A stretch of 64,000 bases of DNA from positions 434,001-498,000 of the forward strand of contig JAKEKT010000011.1 of the NCBI GenBank assembly GCA_021495925.1. The letters run 5' to 3'. The number at the start of each line of letters is the position of its first letter. Positions within the stretch are counted from its first letter, which is position 1. A program made the position numbers and the translations under genes. Of the stretch, positions 31,309-43,287 are shown one piece after another. Source of the stretch: Diplodia intermedia. Lineage: Eukaryota; Ascomycota; Dothideomycetes; Botryosphaeriales; Botryosphaeriaceae. Below the pieces are notes generated by a model. The model saw only the letters and a program-made list of their open reading frames with translations. It ran no database searches and was not told the origin of the DNA.

Positions 31309-34122
31309 ATGGCCGACCTTCGCAAGTCCACCGACGGCCCTTCGCCGCTGTCTCCCGACGGCTTCGACTACACCCAACTCCCCGACTACGACACCGACTT
31401 CGTCAATGACGATGACTTCGCCCGCTTCCAGCAAGCTCTACAGGCCCCCGAGCCATCGCCTTCCTCCGACAACCTCCTTGTCCCACAGACTCCCAAGCGC
31501 TCGACCTTCATCACCGCCCTCAATGACTGGCGGCCCGTGCATCAGCGCGTGCGGAAGAAGAAGAAGACGCGCCGCCAGCCACGACGCGGCGTTGACGAGA
31601 CCCGCGAGGGTTTCGTCTACAGCCTGCTGAAGTGGCCGCTCCTGTGCACCGTCTTCGGCTGGCTTTTCGTTCTCGGCGTCATGTATCTCGTAACCCGTGT
31701 TTACATCTGGCTGTACGAGCAGTGGATAACGTGGCGGGGTACACGCCAGAGGCTGCGGAAAAGGCTGAATAGCACGGAAAATTACGAGGACTGGGTCACT
31801 GCCGCCAAGGAATTGGACGATCATCTGGGCAACGAGAAGTGGAAGCAGACGGATGAATACGCTTACTACGACGCAAAGACTATCCGGAGGGTCAAGGATA
31901 CGTTGAGCAAGCTGCGCGCCCAGGTTCAGCAGGAGACCTCATCGGAGAAGGCCGAGGGCTCCGGCGGACAAGCCATCAACCAGCTTCGCGGGCTGCTGGA
32001 AGCTTGCGTCAAAAGCAATTTCGTCGGCTTCGAAAACCCCCACCTTTACAGTGAATCCTATTATGGCACGAAGCACCTGGTCCAGGGTTGCGTTGACGAA
32101 ATTGAGAAATCGCTCGAGCTTCTCTCCGAGACCAACGCGCTTTCCGCCGATGACAAGCGGACCATGTTCAAACACCTTTCTACGAACTTTGGACGAACGG
32201 CACTCTGTCTTTCTGGGGGGGCAACATTCGCATACTACCATTTTGGTGTGGCTAAAGCTTTGCTGGATGCCGGTCTGCTACCAAACGTGATTACAGGAAC
32301 TTCTGGTGGCGCGCTTGTTGCTGCACTCCTGGGTACGCGGACGGATGATGAGTTGAAGAAAATGCTGATCCCTGCGCTTGCGAACAAGATCACTGCATGC
32401 CACGACGACATGACTACCTGGTTCAAGAGATGGTATAAAACGGGGGCTCGTTTCGACAGTGTTGACTGGGCTCGCCGTTGCGCTTGGTTCACTCGCGGCA
32501 GCCTTACGTTCCGTGAGGCATACGCTCGTACGGGCCGCATCCTAAACGTCTCTTGCGTTCCGTCAGACCCTCACTCTCCAACGATCTTGGCAAACTACCA
32601 CACCTCTCCCGACTGTGTCATCTGGTCTGCGGTCCTTGCATCTGCGGCGGTTCCCGGCATTCTCAACCCCGTAGTTCTGATGAAGAAGAACCCCGACGGC
32701 ACCATCGAGCCCTACAGCTTCGGCCACAAGTGGAAGGATGGCAGCTTGCGTACCGATATCCCGCTCAAAGCACTGAATCTCCACTTCAATGTTCGCTTCA
32801 GCATTGTCAGTCAGGTCAACCCGCATGTAAACCTTTTCTTCTTCAGTTCGCGTGGTTCCGTTGGACGGCCTGTCACGCATCGCCGTGGGCGCGGTTGGAG
32901 GGGTGGCTACCTCGGCTCTGCTATTGAGCAATATCTCAAACTTGATCTTACCAAATGGCTCAAAGTTTTGCGGCATCTTGAACTGCTACCGCGTCCCCTC
33001 GGCCAGGACTGGAGTTCCATCTGGCTCCAGCGCTTCAGCGGAACCATTACCATCTGGCCCAAGTCCATTCCTAGCGACTTCTACTACATCCTCACAGACC
33101 CGACACCCCAGCGCCTCGCCCGCATGATTCACGTCGGCCAACAATCTGCCTTCCCGATGTTGAAATTCATCGCCAACCGCATGAAAATTGAGCGCCTGGT
33201 CGAGCAGGGCCGTCATCACGCGCGTCCCACCCGACCCGGCCTGCCTTCCATTCTCTCCGAAGAGGATCTCAAGGGCCTCCTCCGCGAGGCTCAACGCAAC
33301 GGCGGCTCCATCGCCCCGCCGCCCGTCCTTTCCGCACCGCCGTCCGACAGCGACTCCTCGTCCAGCCAAGACTCGACGCCCGACCGCAAGAAGAAGAACA
33401 GACCAGCCCCGCTCCTTGGGGCCAGCATCGACTCCGCCCTCGACGACGCCAAGTCTCCGAGAGACACAGGTGGCAAGGATGATCCCGCCGCCACCGCCAG
33501 CGGTGCGCCCAGCCCGTCCTTCTCGAAACGCCTCTCGGGCTGGTGGTCGTCGCTGCAACACAAGGCGCCCGACACGCCGCGTGCCGCCGCCCTGCAGCGC
33601 AGCGCGCACCTGCGCGGCCAAGGCACCCGGCCCGGCCCGTACGGCGGCGCCGGCGGACACGGCCAGCGGCCCGGCAGCATGTTCGAGCTGCGCCCGCCGC
33701 GCGAGTTCGTCGAGGACGAGATCTACCGCCATCCGCCGAGTCCGACGACGAGCCGGAGCGGAGAGAAGGAGAAGGATCAGTACGGCTATCTGAGGGACGA
33801 TGCCGCCGCTTTCGCGCGGAGGGGCAGCGGGGCGCGTGAGATCTTCAGGCAGAGCAGGGTGTTCATCGACGATTCGGAGGATGACGAAGAAGAAGGCGTT
33901 GAGGAGGGTCCGCACCAGTGGGCACCGGGCGGGATGGAGGAGCCGGATAGGGAGAGGGAGGATGACGCTGTGCAGAGGTTTTTGGGGACGGATGATGAGG
34001 GGGTTGGGGAGAGTGGAAGCAGCAGTGAAGATGCGGATGAAAGTAGTGGAGGGGAGGAGTTTGCGTCGTTGAGGAGGAGGACGAGTGCGAGGAGGCAGAG
34101 TCGGGGCACTTTCATTGGTTGA
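31309..34122 (+). CDS. Patatin-like phospholipase / triacylglycerol lipase
   Basis: Single exon, 937 residues. This is the fungal patatin-domain family of the SDP1/Tgl3-5 group with an N-terminal DUF3336. Residues about 108-138 form a hydrophobic segment (one or two membrane passes). The catalytic core has the Gly-rich oxyanion motif LSGGATFAYYHFG, then GTSGG with nucleophile Ser332, and the dyad Asp477 in KWKDGSLRTDIP. Such enzymes hydrolyse triacylglycerol or phospholipid and can acylate lysophospholipids, acting at lipid droplets or the ER. The C-terminal 300 residues are Ser/Pro/Arg-rich and disordered. The absence of introns is unusual among its neighbours. Confidence 0.9.
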   Translation: MADLRKSTDGPSPLSPDGFDYTQLPDYDTDFVNDDDFARFQQALQAPEPSPSSDNLLVPQTPKRSTFITALNDWRPVHQRVRKKKKTRRQPRRGVDETREGFVYSLLKWPLLCTVFGWLFVLGVMYLVTRVYIWLYEQWITWRGTRQRLRKRLNSTENYEDWVTAAKELDDHLGNEKWKQTDEYAYYDAKTIRRVKDTLSKLRAQVQQETSSEKAEGSGGQAINQLRGLLEACVKSNFVGFENPHLYSESYYGTKHLVQGCVDEIEKSLELLSETNALSADDKRTMFKHLSTNFGRTALCLSGGATFAYYHFGVAKALLDAGLLPNVITGTSGGALVAALLGTRTDDELKKMLIPALANKITACHDDMTTWFKRWYKTGARFDSVDWARRCAWFTRGSLTFREAYARTGRILNVSCVPSDPHSPTILANYHTSPDCVIWSAVLASAAVPGILNPVVLMKKNPDGTIEPYSFGHKWKDGSLRTDIPLKALNLHFNVRFSIVSQVNPHVNLFFFSSRGSVGRPVTHRRGRGWRGGYLGSAIEQYLKLDLTKWLKVLRHLELLPRPLGQDWSSIWLQRFSGTITIWPKSIPSDFYYILTDPTPQRLARMIHVGQQSAFPMLKFIANRMKIERLVEQGRHHARPTRPGLPSILSEEDLKGLLREAQRNGGSIAPPPVLSAPPSDSDSSSSQDSTPDRKKKNRPAPLLGASIDSALDDAKSPRDTGGKDDPAATASGAPSPSFSKRLSGWWSSLQHKAPDTPRAAALQRSAHLRGQGTRPGPYGGAGGHGQRPGSMFELRPPREFVEDEIYRHPPSPTTSRSGEKEKDQYGYLRDDAAAFARRGSGAREIFRQSRVFIDDSEDDEEEGVEEGPHQWAPGGMEEPDREREDDAVQRFLGTDDEGVGESGSSSEDADESSGGEEFASLRRRTSARRQSRGTFIG

Positions 34123-34960
34123 TTATACACACATGGCGGATTTTACTTTTTGGTTTGTTGAAGCAAGCGTCGTTCTTTTGAGGTTTTTGGAGCGGAAGAG
34201 GGCGTTTTTGCTTCCCTTTGTTCTGCTTCGCATGGGGACGGGCGGCAGGATTGTGATGGTGCATGTAGTTCGTCATTTTCCGGTGTGCTCTCGTTCAGCG
34301 TAGAAGGTTTCCTACTATTTCTATTTCTGTTCTTGGTGCCGAAAAAGAAAGGTGCTTGCGAGCTTGATAGACTAAGAGTCGGAGGTGGCTGCCTTTGGGC
34401 CGCGTGTAAGTCATATGGGGATATTTTTGGTCAATTTGTACAAAGTGTAGAAAGACAACTGTAACAAAGTATAACTTAATAGGAATCTGTTCGAAGATTG
34501 TGTGGAGTATATGGTAGAATTTCCAGTCTGTAGATGACGCTTAAAATGTTGCGTTTACTTTTAGAAGAAAAGAAGTACAAACAAGAAACCTGCGGTTCTT
34601 AACATGCTACGATCATAATTTATCAGTAAGCTTCTGTAGTAGAAGATAATTGCAAGCCTCTCTGTTTATTATATTTGAAAGATGATGAAATAGTTAAGCC
34701 ACTCAAGCGCTGAAAGGGCCGAATGCGGATTCAACTCGGTGCAAATCCGAGACTCGTGAGATCAAAGAGACAGGAGTAGATAGCGTAGAGTAATGCATTA
34801 GAAGAAACAAGATTGGGAAGGCGCTGGTGAGGCTCTCAGGAAGTCAGGCATTGACCGAGGATTAACCGGCCATGGGGCGCGCGACGCGGGAGCTCTGCAT
34901 GCGCTCTCCGCAAAACAGCCGCCAGCCAACCCATCGATCAACGCCGCTCTCTTGCCCGAG
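34123..34960. other. Intergenic, A/T-richer stretch
   Basis: This 840 base interval holds the 3' UTR of the patatin gene and is clearly A/T-rich from 34400 to 34700. A tRNA-T-arm-like stem (CTCGG, 7-base loop, CCGAG) near 34734-34752 was considered and rejected. No coding sequence can be supported. Confidence 0.5.
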
Positions 34961-35753
34961 ATGAGCGCCCCCAACGATCGGTATGGATCCCGCCGCAGCT
35001 TCCGGATTCTTCGTCTTCGCTAACGCGCCAACTTTAGGTGGCGGCGCCAATCGCCCCAGCGCAACCAGCGTCCACAACAGGCGCATTCACGCGACCGCTC
35101 CATGGGAGGCAGTGGCTACAACACGCCGACCGCCAAGCAGGACGCCGACCGCTCGAGCTATACTGGCAATGTTTGGGGTCAGAAGGGCGGGGGAAATGCC
35201 CAGAGGCAGGCGCAGGCAAACAGGCAGTCTGCTCCCCCCGCTGCTGCGCAGCAGGGCTATCAGGAGCAGGCACATAGGCCAGTGAACGGCTTCAACTCGA
35301 AGGAGACCAAGGATGCACTGAGGAAGTGTGCGTATGCCCTGGAAGTAGGCCTACGCGGGGCTACGACTGCGATGGACAACAGTCCTTCTGCCATGGAAGT
35401 TTCAGGGGCGGTCCACTGGGAGTAGCTGTTTTGCTGATTCACAATCACTGCAGGGTACCAAGATGCCAGTGCTGCGGGTCCTGGTAAGTATATGCGCTTC
35501 GGAGGGATGCAATCGAGGGGACGAGCTAACATGCCGAATTCCTGCAGATGGAAAGTCTCCCCTCTACAAGCCCCAGGGCGACGTTGGAGCCCGCAATGCT
35601 AGCCCGTGGGGCAGCAAGCGTACGTGACCACCCAAGCCGAAGCCGTCGGCACGTCGGCTGACAACAGCAGCGAACACCATGGCGAACGGACAGGATTTCT
35701 GGGTGCAGCTGCGGAAGCAGATGTCAGCGCTGGAATCTGGCAAGCCCACCTGA
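34961..35753 (+). CDS. Small conserved-looking protein, five exons
   Basis: Five exons: 34961-34980, 35038-35327, 35454-35483, 35548-35619 and 35671-35753, giving 164 residues. The first exon has only 20 bases and the third 30, yet all phases agree and the product is smooth. The protein is polar, Gly/Gln/Arg-rich and largely disordered (SSYTGNVWGQK, RPVNGFNSKETKDALRK). It has a recognisable motif-like end (GDVGARNASPWGSK, then NTMANGQDFWVQLRKQMSALESGKP) that suggests a conserved fungal family. The function is unknown. The alternation of short motifs with Gln/Gly-rich linkers fits an adapter or RNP-associated protein, but that is a guess. Confidence 0.75.
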
Positions 35754-36212
35754 GAACGACACGACTGTACAGCTGCTTGGCTGGCGGAGCATAGCGGGCG
35801 TTTGAATCATAGCGGAAGGAGCACGGCGTTGGCATGGGTGCCGCATTTCTCAGGCCCGCATTTGGTTTATTGGGTGCGCACGAGATGACGACGGTATTAT
35901 TTTTGTCTCTCCAGCCATGTTTGCTGCTCAGGCTCACCGCCGTGCATACCCCCGACCACAGCGGGCTGGCGGCTCCCCCTGTATGTAGCGCAATGATACC
36001 ATGAGACAGCAGCTGCACTGACCGACGAGGCGTTGCTAAACAGAAGAAAATCAAAGATAAAGCCTCGGGGGAAAAAGTTCGTTGCCCGCAAGCATAACCG
36101 CCGCCATCCAAACGTCTTGGTGGGGCCGCCGGGCCAACGTCATGGGGGGGCAGCACGCGTGTCAGTTCCATCCTTAGGCGCGCGTCGTGATCTCCACAAC
36201 GCACGCGAGAAA
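35754..36212. other. Intergenic, no gene seen
   Basis: This 460 base interval lies between two plus-strand genes and presumably contains the downstream gene's promoter. A plus-strand frame is open from 36033 into the carboxymuconolactone-decarboxylase-like gene, but the first convincing ATG is 36213. Confidence 0.45.
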
Positions 36213-37152
36213 ATGAAGAGCCCCATCGGTTTGCAGCCCGTTCTGACGCCAGCATTACTTCATTGGCTGCGCACTCATCCCCAGCTGCCCAAGCATGTCT
36301 GGTACTATGTGGCTGGTGTGACCCTCTCCGCTCTGAACAGGCCCGATGAAGTCCCCGCAGTCCTCACGTTCGCGCTTGAGCATGGCGCCGGTACCAGCGC
36401 GCCTGCCGCTAAAGAAATCTCCGAGAGTCGCCAGCGGGCGGACCAGCTGTACATTGCGAGGCGGCTGAGAGAGGGGCTGCTCAAGTCCGCCGCTGTCGTC
36501 GGTGTGCCCAAGGTATGTCGTCTCTCGCCGTGCGCCACGGATGGCGTAGCTCTAACGCGTCGCCAGGTCATCAACGCGATCCTTGCTCTCAAAAAAGTTA
36601 CGCCGGAATACTTGCTCGACCACTCGGAGACGCCATCTCCCTCAGGACGGGCCACAGAGATCTACGGCACGCCTGTTCCTGCCGTCCTGGAGCGCGGTCA
36701 GGCCTTCTTCGAGCGCCTGTACGGCAAGATATCGCGCCGTGTGATGGGTCAAATGGACCGCTCTGGCACGGAGGACCTCGGCCTCGCTGCTCGACTGATG
36801 TATGGCTATATCCTCAGCAACGAGAAGGTGCTGGATGCAAAGGAGACTAGTTTTGTGGCCATCGCCGGCCTAATCCCACAGGACGTGCGTACCTATAATG
36901 AGATCTCATCTCGGCGGCTGCGGGAATCGTGCCCCACATTTCGAATGAGATACGTGCTGACATCTTCCTGGCTAGGTCAACCCGCAGTTGAAAGGGCATC
37001 TTAGGGGAGCCCTCAACCACGGAGCCACAAGTGACGAAATCAAGGCGGTGCGGGAGATCGTGATCAGCATCTGCGAGGCGGCAGGGATGAGGACACTCGG
37101 CAGTGATGCAGTCGGCGGGTGGGGTTGGCGTGAACAGATCGCGGACGTGTAG
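36213..37152 (+). CDS. Carboxymuconolactone-decarboxylase-like (AhpD-fold) protein
   Basis: Exons 36213-36512, 36567-36884 and 36976-37152 give 264 residues, with introns of 54 and 91 bp. It resembles fungal carboxymuconolactone decarboxylase/AhpD-like proteins: all-helical, with an N-terminal block (PKHVWYYVAGVTLSALNRPDE) and a C-terminal core around GHLRGALNHGATSDEIKAVREI. That core is the family's conserved helix pair, where the usual CxxH or histidine residues sit; only the NHGAT histidine is visible and no CxxC pair is seen, so peroxidase activity is doubtful. The first intron is a multiple of three and has no stop, so an 18-residue retained form is possible. The start was chosen by the first ATG preceding the conserved block. 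Confidence 0.8.
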
Positions 37153-40100
37153 CTGGATGAAGCTCATTCCTTTTGCGGAGCCTTCGCAATGCCACCCTGG
37201 TTCTGGCAAGAGGGGGGGTGATCTTGCGCACGTTTTTCCCCATCGCAACTGAAGCTCTGCACATGTACATGCTTTGGAGCCGGATCGCCCCCGGCACACA
37301 GCACGCCGTTCATCCCATCCTTGGACGAACGGCACTGTCTCGTTTGGCGAGGGCGCTTCCGATCCTCTCAAGACACATCGTCACCGGGACTGCCCCGATC
37401 TGCAAACTCGACTATTGCCTCCGTGCGCAGAGGTTGCACAGCTTACGGCCACGAGTCGACGTTGTGTGCCTGGTGCCTGGGGGTCGAGTACTGCTGCGGA
37501 CGGCCGCGATGCACCATGTCATCAACCGCTGGCGCCCCTCTCCGATTGGCACGCATTGGACATTGTAGCAATGCTGATCGTGTCACCCACTGAGGGTTGT
37601 AGTCGCACACCGCGACCAAGTTCCGAGGCGACTTTTGCCTGCCCGCTGTCTCTTTCCCATGGCACCACGCGCGGACTAGTTTCCATTCTCAAGCGGTTGA
37701 GTAACACTGCCGAGGCCGGTGGAATGCAGGCGGGGGGGAGGCCACGATGCGATTCGGCCGAGCAAAGTCCTGCTCACATGTCGTGAGGCCCACTATCTTC
37801 ATGATGGCGAGCGGAAGCAAGGAGACCGGCGGCCGTCACGTGCATGATCCGCACGCACGCCAAACTCAAAGCGGGCCCAGGAGCCGTCTGGTCGGAAGCG
37901 GGTGCTTGCGTCAGACAGGAAAATCACCCAGCAGCCCGGCCCTCCGCCCGCGCATCCGCATGCCTCGCAGCCTCCTTGGCTCCCTGGCCTCGCCCACCAC
38001 TTATCTCGTCCCAGGTCGCTCCCAGCCAGCCATCCGCAACCCGGCTGCGGGAAGCCTGCCGCTGTGCTGCACGCGCGACTCCGGTTGGCAGATAGCGAGC
38101 GGGCTCGCCGGGCCAGTGATGTCGATTGTCGCTGTATCGGGGGCAGATTCGCGAGCAACGTGCCGCTTCGAGCGCGGGCCGCATGAACAAGTCGCCAAAT
38201 CCCGATTGCCGCACCGTCTTGGGCGAAGGATGGTGGGCAGGGGTGCTAGGAGAGGGGTGTCCGCCGTGCCAACGCATCGGTCGACCGGCTACGATTTGGC
38301 AAGCGACATATGATTGAGTGAGGCTGCTCAGATCGCAATCGACTTGCCGCACCCCGGGAGGAGGAGCTAGCGCAACGAGCCGCGAAGGCGGCGGCCACCA
38401 CAGCGGGCACCGAGATGGGGGTGGCGTCCAGCAACAAGCCTGCGGGAGCAAGAAGGCGAAACTTGGCATTGCAATCTGCAAGACCAGCAATCAACTGCTC
38501 CCAGGCCAATGCGCGCGCGCATTGCTAACTCATCAATCTTGCTTTTGGCCTTTACCTGCTGCGGCACCCGGCTTCCAGTTTCCAGCCTCGGCGTGGACCC
38601 TGCTGCCAGCCGCGCCGGCGGGTGCAGAGCTCATCTCAATATCTGCCCGCAGAAGCAAAAGCACGGCGAGGTGAGACATGCATGGAGAAGAGCAGGGCCT
38701 CTCGACGGCGGGCAGCGCCTTGACGCGATGGTTTTAGCAATCCCACGGCTGGAGCCGGCGAGGCAGGCCTATCAAACGAGCCATCTGGCAGCGTCCAGTG
38801 GATATGGAGGGGCACATCAGCCCACCGCGCACGCGTTCGCGGCGCGGAGCGCAGATGTCTGCGTTCACACGGCTCGCGGCGTTGCTTCTCGACCGCGCTG
38901 CGCCAGGAGCTCCTTGCAACCAGACAGCCACAAGCACCACCCGGGCGGCTGGTGGGTGGCCGTGTACGCAGTCGGCGGGTTATCCCATTAGCCTCCTCGA
39001 TCTAGCTGCGGAGACGCCGTTACCCATGGCACGCTTGGGAGATTTGGCAGGCCCGAAGCAGCACTGGCGGTGCGGGGATGCGCCGAAGCGCTGTAGGCGA
39101 AGCCGATCACCTTTCCGCATTGGGCGCGCGGCGGACGAGGATCCTGGTGGCTGGTGAAGGGCCAGCGCGCGGCGCGAGTCCAAAGTCGGCGCAGATCCGT
39201 CGCGGCCTCCGAGCCCACGGGTACCCGACGGGCGGTGCCCCTCGACTGCGCCGCACTCTCTCCTCCACCACTGCCGACAACACCCACGTCGTCGAAAAAT
39301 TTTCAATTTGCTTGTGATGGCACGGGCCAGCATCCTTCCGCCAGCGCACACAGCCCGCACAGCCATCCGACCGCCGGCGCCGCTGTTTGGCATGCCCCTG
39401 CCGTTGTTTGGCCTTTTTCCCATCGGCCGGTCCCGTAGCCGCTGGTCGCGGTCGCTCGGAGCGTGTCTTTGATCGGCGGCGCTCGGCAGGCGGCGTCTGC
39501 CATCTCCGCACGTATCCATTGCTCTGGACCGTACGACAAGACTCACGCGGCCCCTGGCAAGTCCCGCATCTGCAAAAACTCTCCATGCGGAGGTTAGGAG
39601 AAGCGTTCGCCCTGGGCCACTCATGCATGCCGTGCACGCTTCGGGGGGCCCTTGTCCGGTGGCTGCCGAAAGCAACAAGAGTCCTCTGCCCTCGTGGCTT
39701 CGGCATCGCACAGCGACGACTCATGCCGTGTATTCCAGGCGCCCATCTACACACCTACAAGGGCAAGCGAGATGGCGGACGGGCGTCTGGAAGGACCCTT
39801 TCGTGAAGACGAAATCCCATTCCGATGACGGCCCAGCTCAGGCCATCTCCCCGCGCTTCTGGCCAGGACGCTCAGTCCCCTCGCCCTCCTGCAGGATCCC
39901 TGGAGCATGCCGTGCACGGGGACACATCTTCCTCGACTCGAGAGTTCAGACTATCAATTCAGGCCAAGCGATCCCGTCTGCCAGTCCCCCTCGACAACAG
40001 CGCCTGGAGAATGCCGCGGGGGGTCCCAGGTTGGCCATCGCAATGGTGCGACAATGCGGAGACTATCAACCGTTTTGCCCCCCGCCACGTACCGGCCGAG

Positions 40101-43100
40101 GCTCCGATGAACGGATTGGTCCAGCAAAGCGGCGGCAGATAGGCGACGACGGAAGGACGATCGGAAAGAGGGGAGGGGGGCCTGGTGTTAAGAGCCGCAT
40201 CTAGCACCACCCAGCAGAAAAGCCAAGCCGATGAGTTACCACTCCGGTGGTGCGCGGGGCGTGCGGCAGGGCAGAGCTACCTGGCGCCGGACGACTGGTT
40301 CAACACGAAGACAGATGGGCAGATTCCAATATTGGGGAGCTAAGATGCGCGCATGCTATATTGGGATCTGGCCGGCGGGGATCACGCAGGAGGCAGCGGA
40401 CGGGTTGGTGCGCGGCAGCGGGCAGAAAAGACCGCGGCGAGAGCATGTCGTGGTGCCAACGCGGGTAAAATGTTTAGCGATGGGCCTTGCTTGCTGAACG
40501 GTTGGGGGGGCCACTCTCCGTGCCCCCGTGGCGTTGCTGGTCAACCCACTTCTGGAGCGAGAGCGAACGCTGCAGGTCGTTGCCAAGCATCACCGGCCGC
40601 TGGAGGTCTAGAGCGACCGACGTGAGCAGCACGGACGGGGCTCCCACTAGCCTGCGAAAAACGTGCGACGGCGTGGTCAGCGTGCTTGCGCAAACTTCTG
40701 ACCGTCTCACTGACTATACGCGCGCTGGCTATCATCAGGCACCAGGGCAGCAAAAGGACAAAGCGAAAGCGAGGCGCAAGACCCTGGTCCGACGAGCGAG
40801 CAAGCTATGCAGCAATAGGGACGGAAAAAGCAAAAACGCCGGCCCCCATCGACATGCGACACGCGCACGTTTGGTTTTGCACGCCTGCCCTGCGGCGCCT
40901 GCCTGGCCCATGCGGGTCTTGCCGGCCGCGAACGAGGAGCGTCCTTGCTGCGGAGGGCAGAGGGACGGCTTGTTGTCGCCGTACGCAAGTAGGCTGTTGG
41001 CTGTTGAAAGCGTAAGTCACCTGTTTTGGCATGCAGCAGGGCCTATTTTTGGGGGCGAGAGGCCCCGCTTCGCCCACAGGAGCCTCTTCCCATGTCCTCG
41101 CGACTGCCCCTCATGATCAAACCCCCATCCGCATATTGCAGCGGGCGAAACGAGGCAAACGGCCCCTCGCGGGAGGGACAAGGCCATCCAATTTTAGGCA
41201 GCCCCCCGGCGTGGCAAGTCCCGGGGCCAAAACAAAAGTCGGCGAGTCGGCGGGGCAGCGCGCCGGTGGTTGAGTTTGCCTGTCGCTGTTGCACACTTGC
41301 TAGCCCGACCGCTAGCAGCGACGCGACAACCGTCGACGCTGGTCGCTGGATTACTACTGATGACACGGGCGCGGACTGCGCCCAAGCGTGGCCGGCGCAA
41401 CGCTCCCACGGATGGAGAGACCGCGTCTGAATCCGGCGCCGTCCGCTGCTTAGTCGTTGCCAGGCGGGGCAGGCGCACGCGGGGAGGGGAGAGGTTCTGG
41501 CGAGCGTCAGTGGTGACGCCAGGCCATCGTACTCGGCGGCAGCATCGCAGCGCAGGATCCTCACCCAGAGCGTCGGAAGGCGCGGGGGGGTGACATGGCT
41601 TGTCCCCAGCGTGACGGCGCAGCGGGCGGCACGGCCAATCAGGCGACGGGCGGTGGCAGAGGCGTGGGGGGGAAGGCGCTTGTCGAGGCGGTCATGGTTG
41701 AGGGTGTGCGGCCTGGCTGCTCAGCCCTATCCAATGTGCTGGGCCTGCTCGCGGGCCTTCTCAGGGGAAGGCAGCGGGCGCGGAAGCAGATCGAGATGAC
41801 CCGACAGCAGCACCATCCCCGCGGGAGAGGCACCACCGCAAGCGAGCGCTGCTCATCATCTCGGCCGCCCGTCTGCACGCACGCAGCCATCCGCGCGATT
41901 GGACCACGGCAACCCTGCGACCCGCAGGTGATGAATGACCTGCGGCGGGCTGCGATTCGATTCGATTCGCGCCGGCGCCGCACGCCGTGCTGTGGGCGAG
42001 CGTCTGCACCGGCGCCGGGGCGGCGCGGCGGCGAGGCGATGGCGATGGCGACAGAGCGGCGGCGGTGCGCTTCGTCGCGGAGCCAGAGCGGTTCGCCGCA
42101 AGGACGGCGGGTGCCTGGCGGTGCAGCGGTGCGGTGCTTGACAGGCGTGGGAGCCCCATCGATGACGCCGCCGCTCGCCGGCAGCGCGGTACCCGTCCGC
42201 AGCGTCGAGCAGCGCGCATCGCCATGACGCAGGGCTCTCGGGGGCGGCGGCGGCGGCGGTCGGATTAGGGCTCGGGCGTGGTTGCCCACATGCCAGGCAC
42301 ATTCCTCGCGCAGGGCCCCTGGCGGCCCTCTAATGATAGCTCAGCATTCTCCCAAAGCGGGCGGTGGGGGCGGTAAAGGCAGCGAGCATGAGGGCAGAAG
42401 GCTGTGCGAGCCGACACAGCCACGGGTGCAGCAGACGGGCTCGCCGGGACCCCCGGGACGACGCGGCCAATGGCGAGCGCGGGCTGCTCCCGGCGCGGCG
42501 GACGAGACAGGGGCGCGGGCAGGATTGGGGCAATGATCGCTTCCCGCTGCCAGATGGGGAGCGCGGGCGCGCGGCGTGTGCAGATTGCGGCCTGGCGGCG
42601 CGCGGACACACCGCATCTCCTGCGCGGCCCCCAAGCCACCTGCTCGCCCGGCGCGCGCGATCTGGCGGGGGTGTGCGAAGATGCCTTTCTTCTGCGCAGC
42701 CTGCTAGTGCGGATTCACCGTCTGTCCACCTCATGCCATGGATTGCGCGCAGCACACCGTAGGGCAGCGTCGCGCGGGCCCCAGAAGCGTGCCATGCGCC
42801 GCCCACACCACGCTTATACATAACCAGACGTGCCCTCTCTCCAGAGCACTGCCGATCGTCAGCACTCAAGCCTTTGTGCAGTCCCTATTGATCCTTCCGC
42901 GCCGGACTCGCCTGCCCCAACGGGACCCCCCCGGTTGTTGTGTTCTGTGTTTCTTCCGGCCAAGAAAAAGCAATCCTTCCGGGCGATCTCGCATCATCGG
43001 CTCTGCATTTGAGATACAGCCTGGCCCCCAAGCCCGTCCCCGTCCCCGTGCCCTCGCCCGGGCCCGCCTCAGCCTGGTAGGTGAAACCAGCCCTCCTACC

Positions 43101-43287
43101 CTTGCCGGTGCCCGCGTTGTGCCAACCCAACCTTCGCTGCCCGCCGCTCGAGCTCTCCTCCATCCGCACTCTTATATTTAGTCCCCGCGGCCCGCCCGCA
43201 CTCCTACAGGATTCGCCAATGCTAACCGTCCCCTCAGGCCGCAAGCTCTTCTTAACACCACCGCGCCGCTGACTCCAGAGAGGGCCA
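37153..43287. other. 6.1 kb GC-rich stretch without supportable gene
   Basis: Many overlapping open frames exist on both strands, but all are Arg/Ala/Pro/Gly-rich chance frames of GC-rich DNA, without domains or consistent splice signals. No tandem repeat array, terminal repeat or transposase remnant was recognised. The right-hand part (about 42.8-43.3 kb) is pyrimidine-rich and probably the promoter and 5' leader of the zinc-finger gene. The remainder may be extended regulatory DNA, non-coding transcription units or a decayed element. Confidence 0.45.

Noticed and set aside
34700..34800. tRNA-like segment with CTCGG, 7-base loop, CCGAG
   Set aside because: The loop does not match the TTCRANY consensus, the internal B-box has a mismatch, and no acceptor or D-arm could be paired upstream.
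37153..42800. Numerous 100-240 codon frames on both strands
   Set aside because: Composition is Arg/Ala/Pro/Gly/Cys-rich and all six frames are similarly open, as expected of GC-rich non-coding DNA; no splice-consistent model was found.
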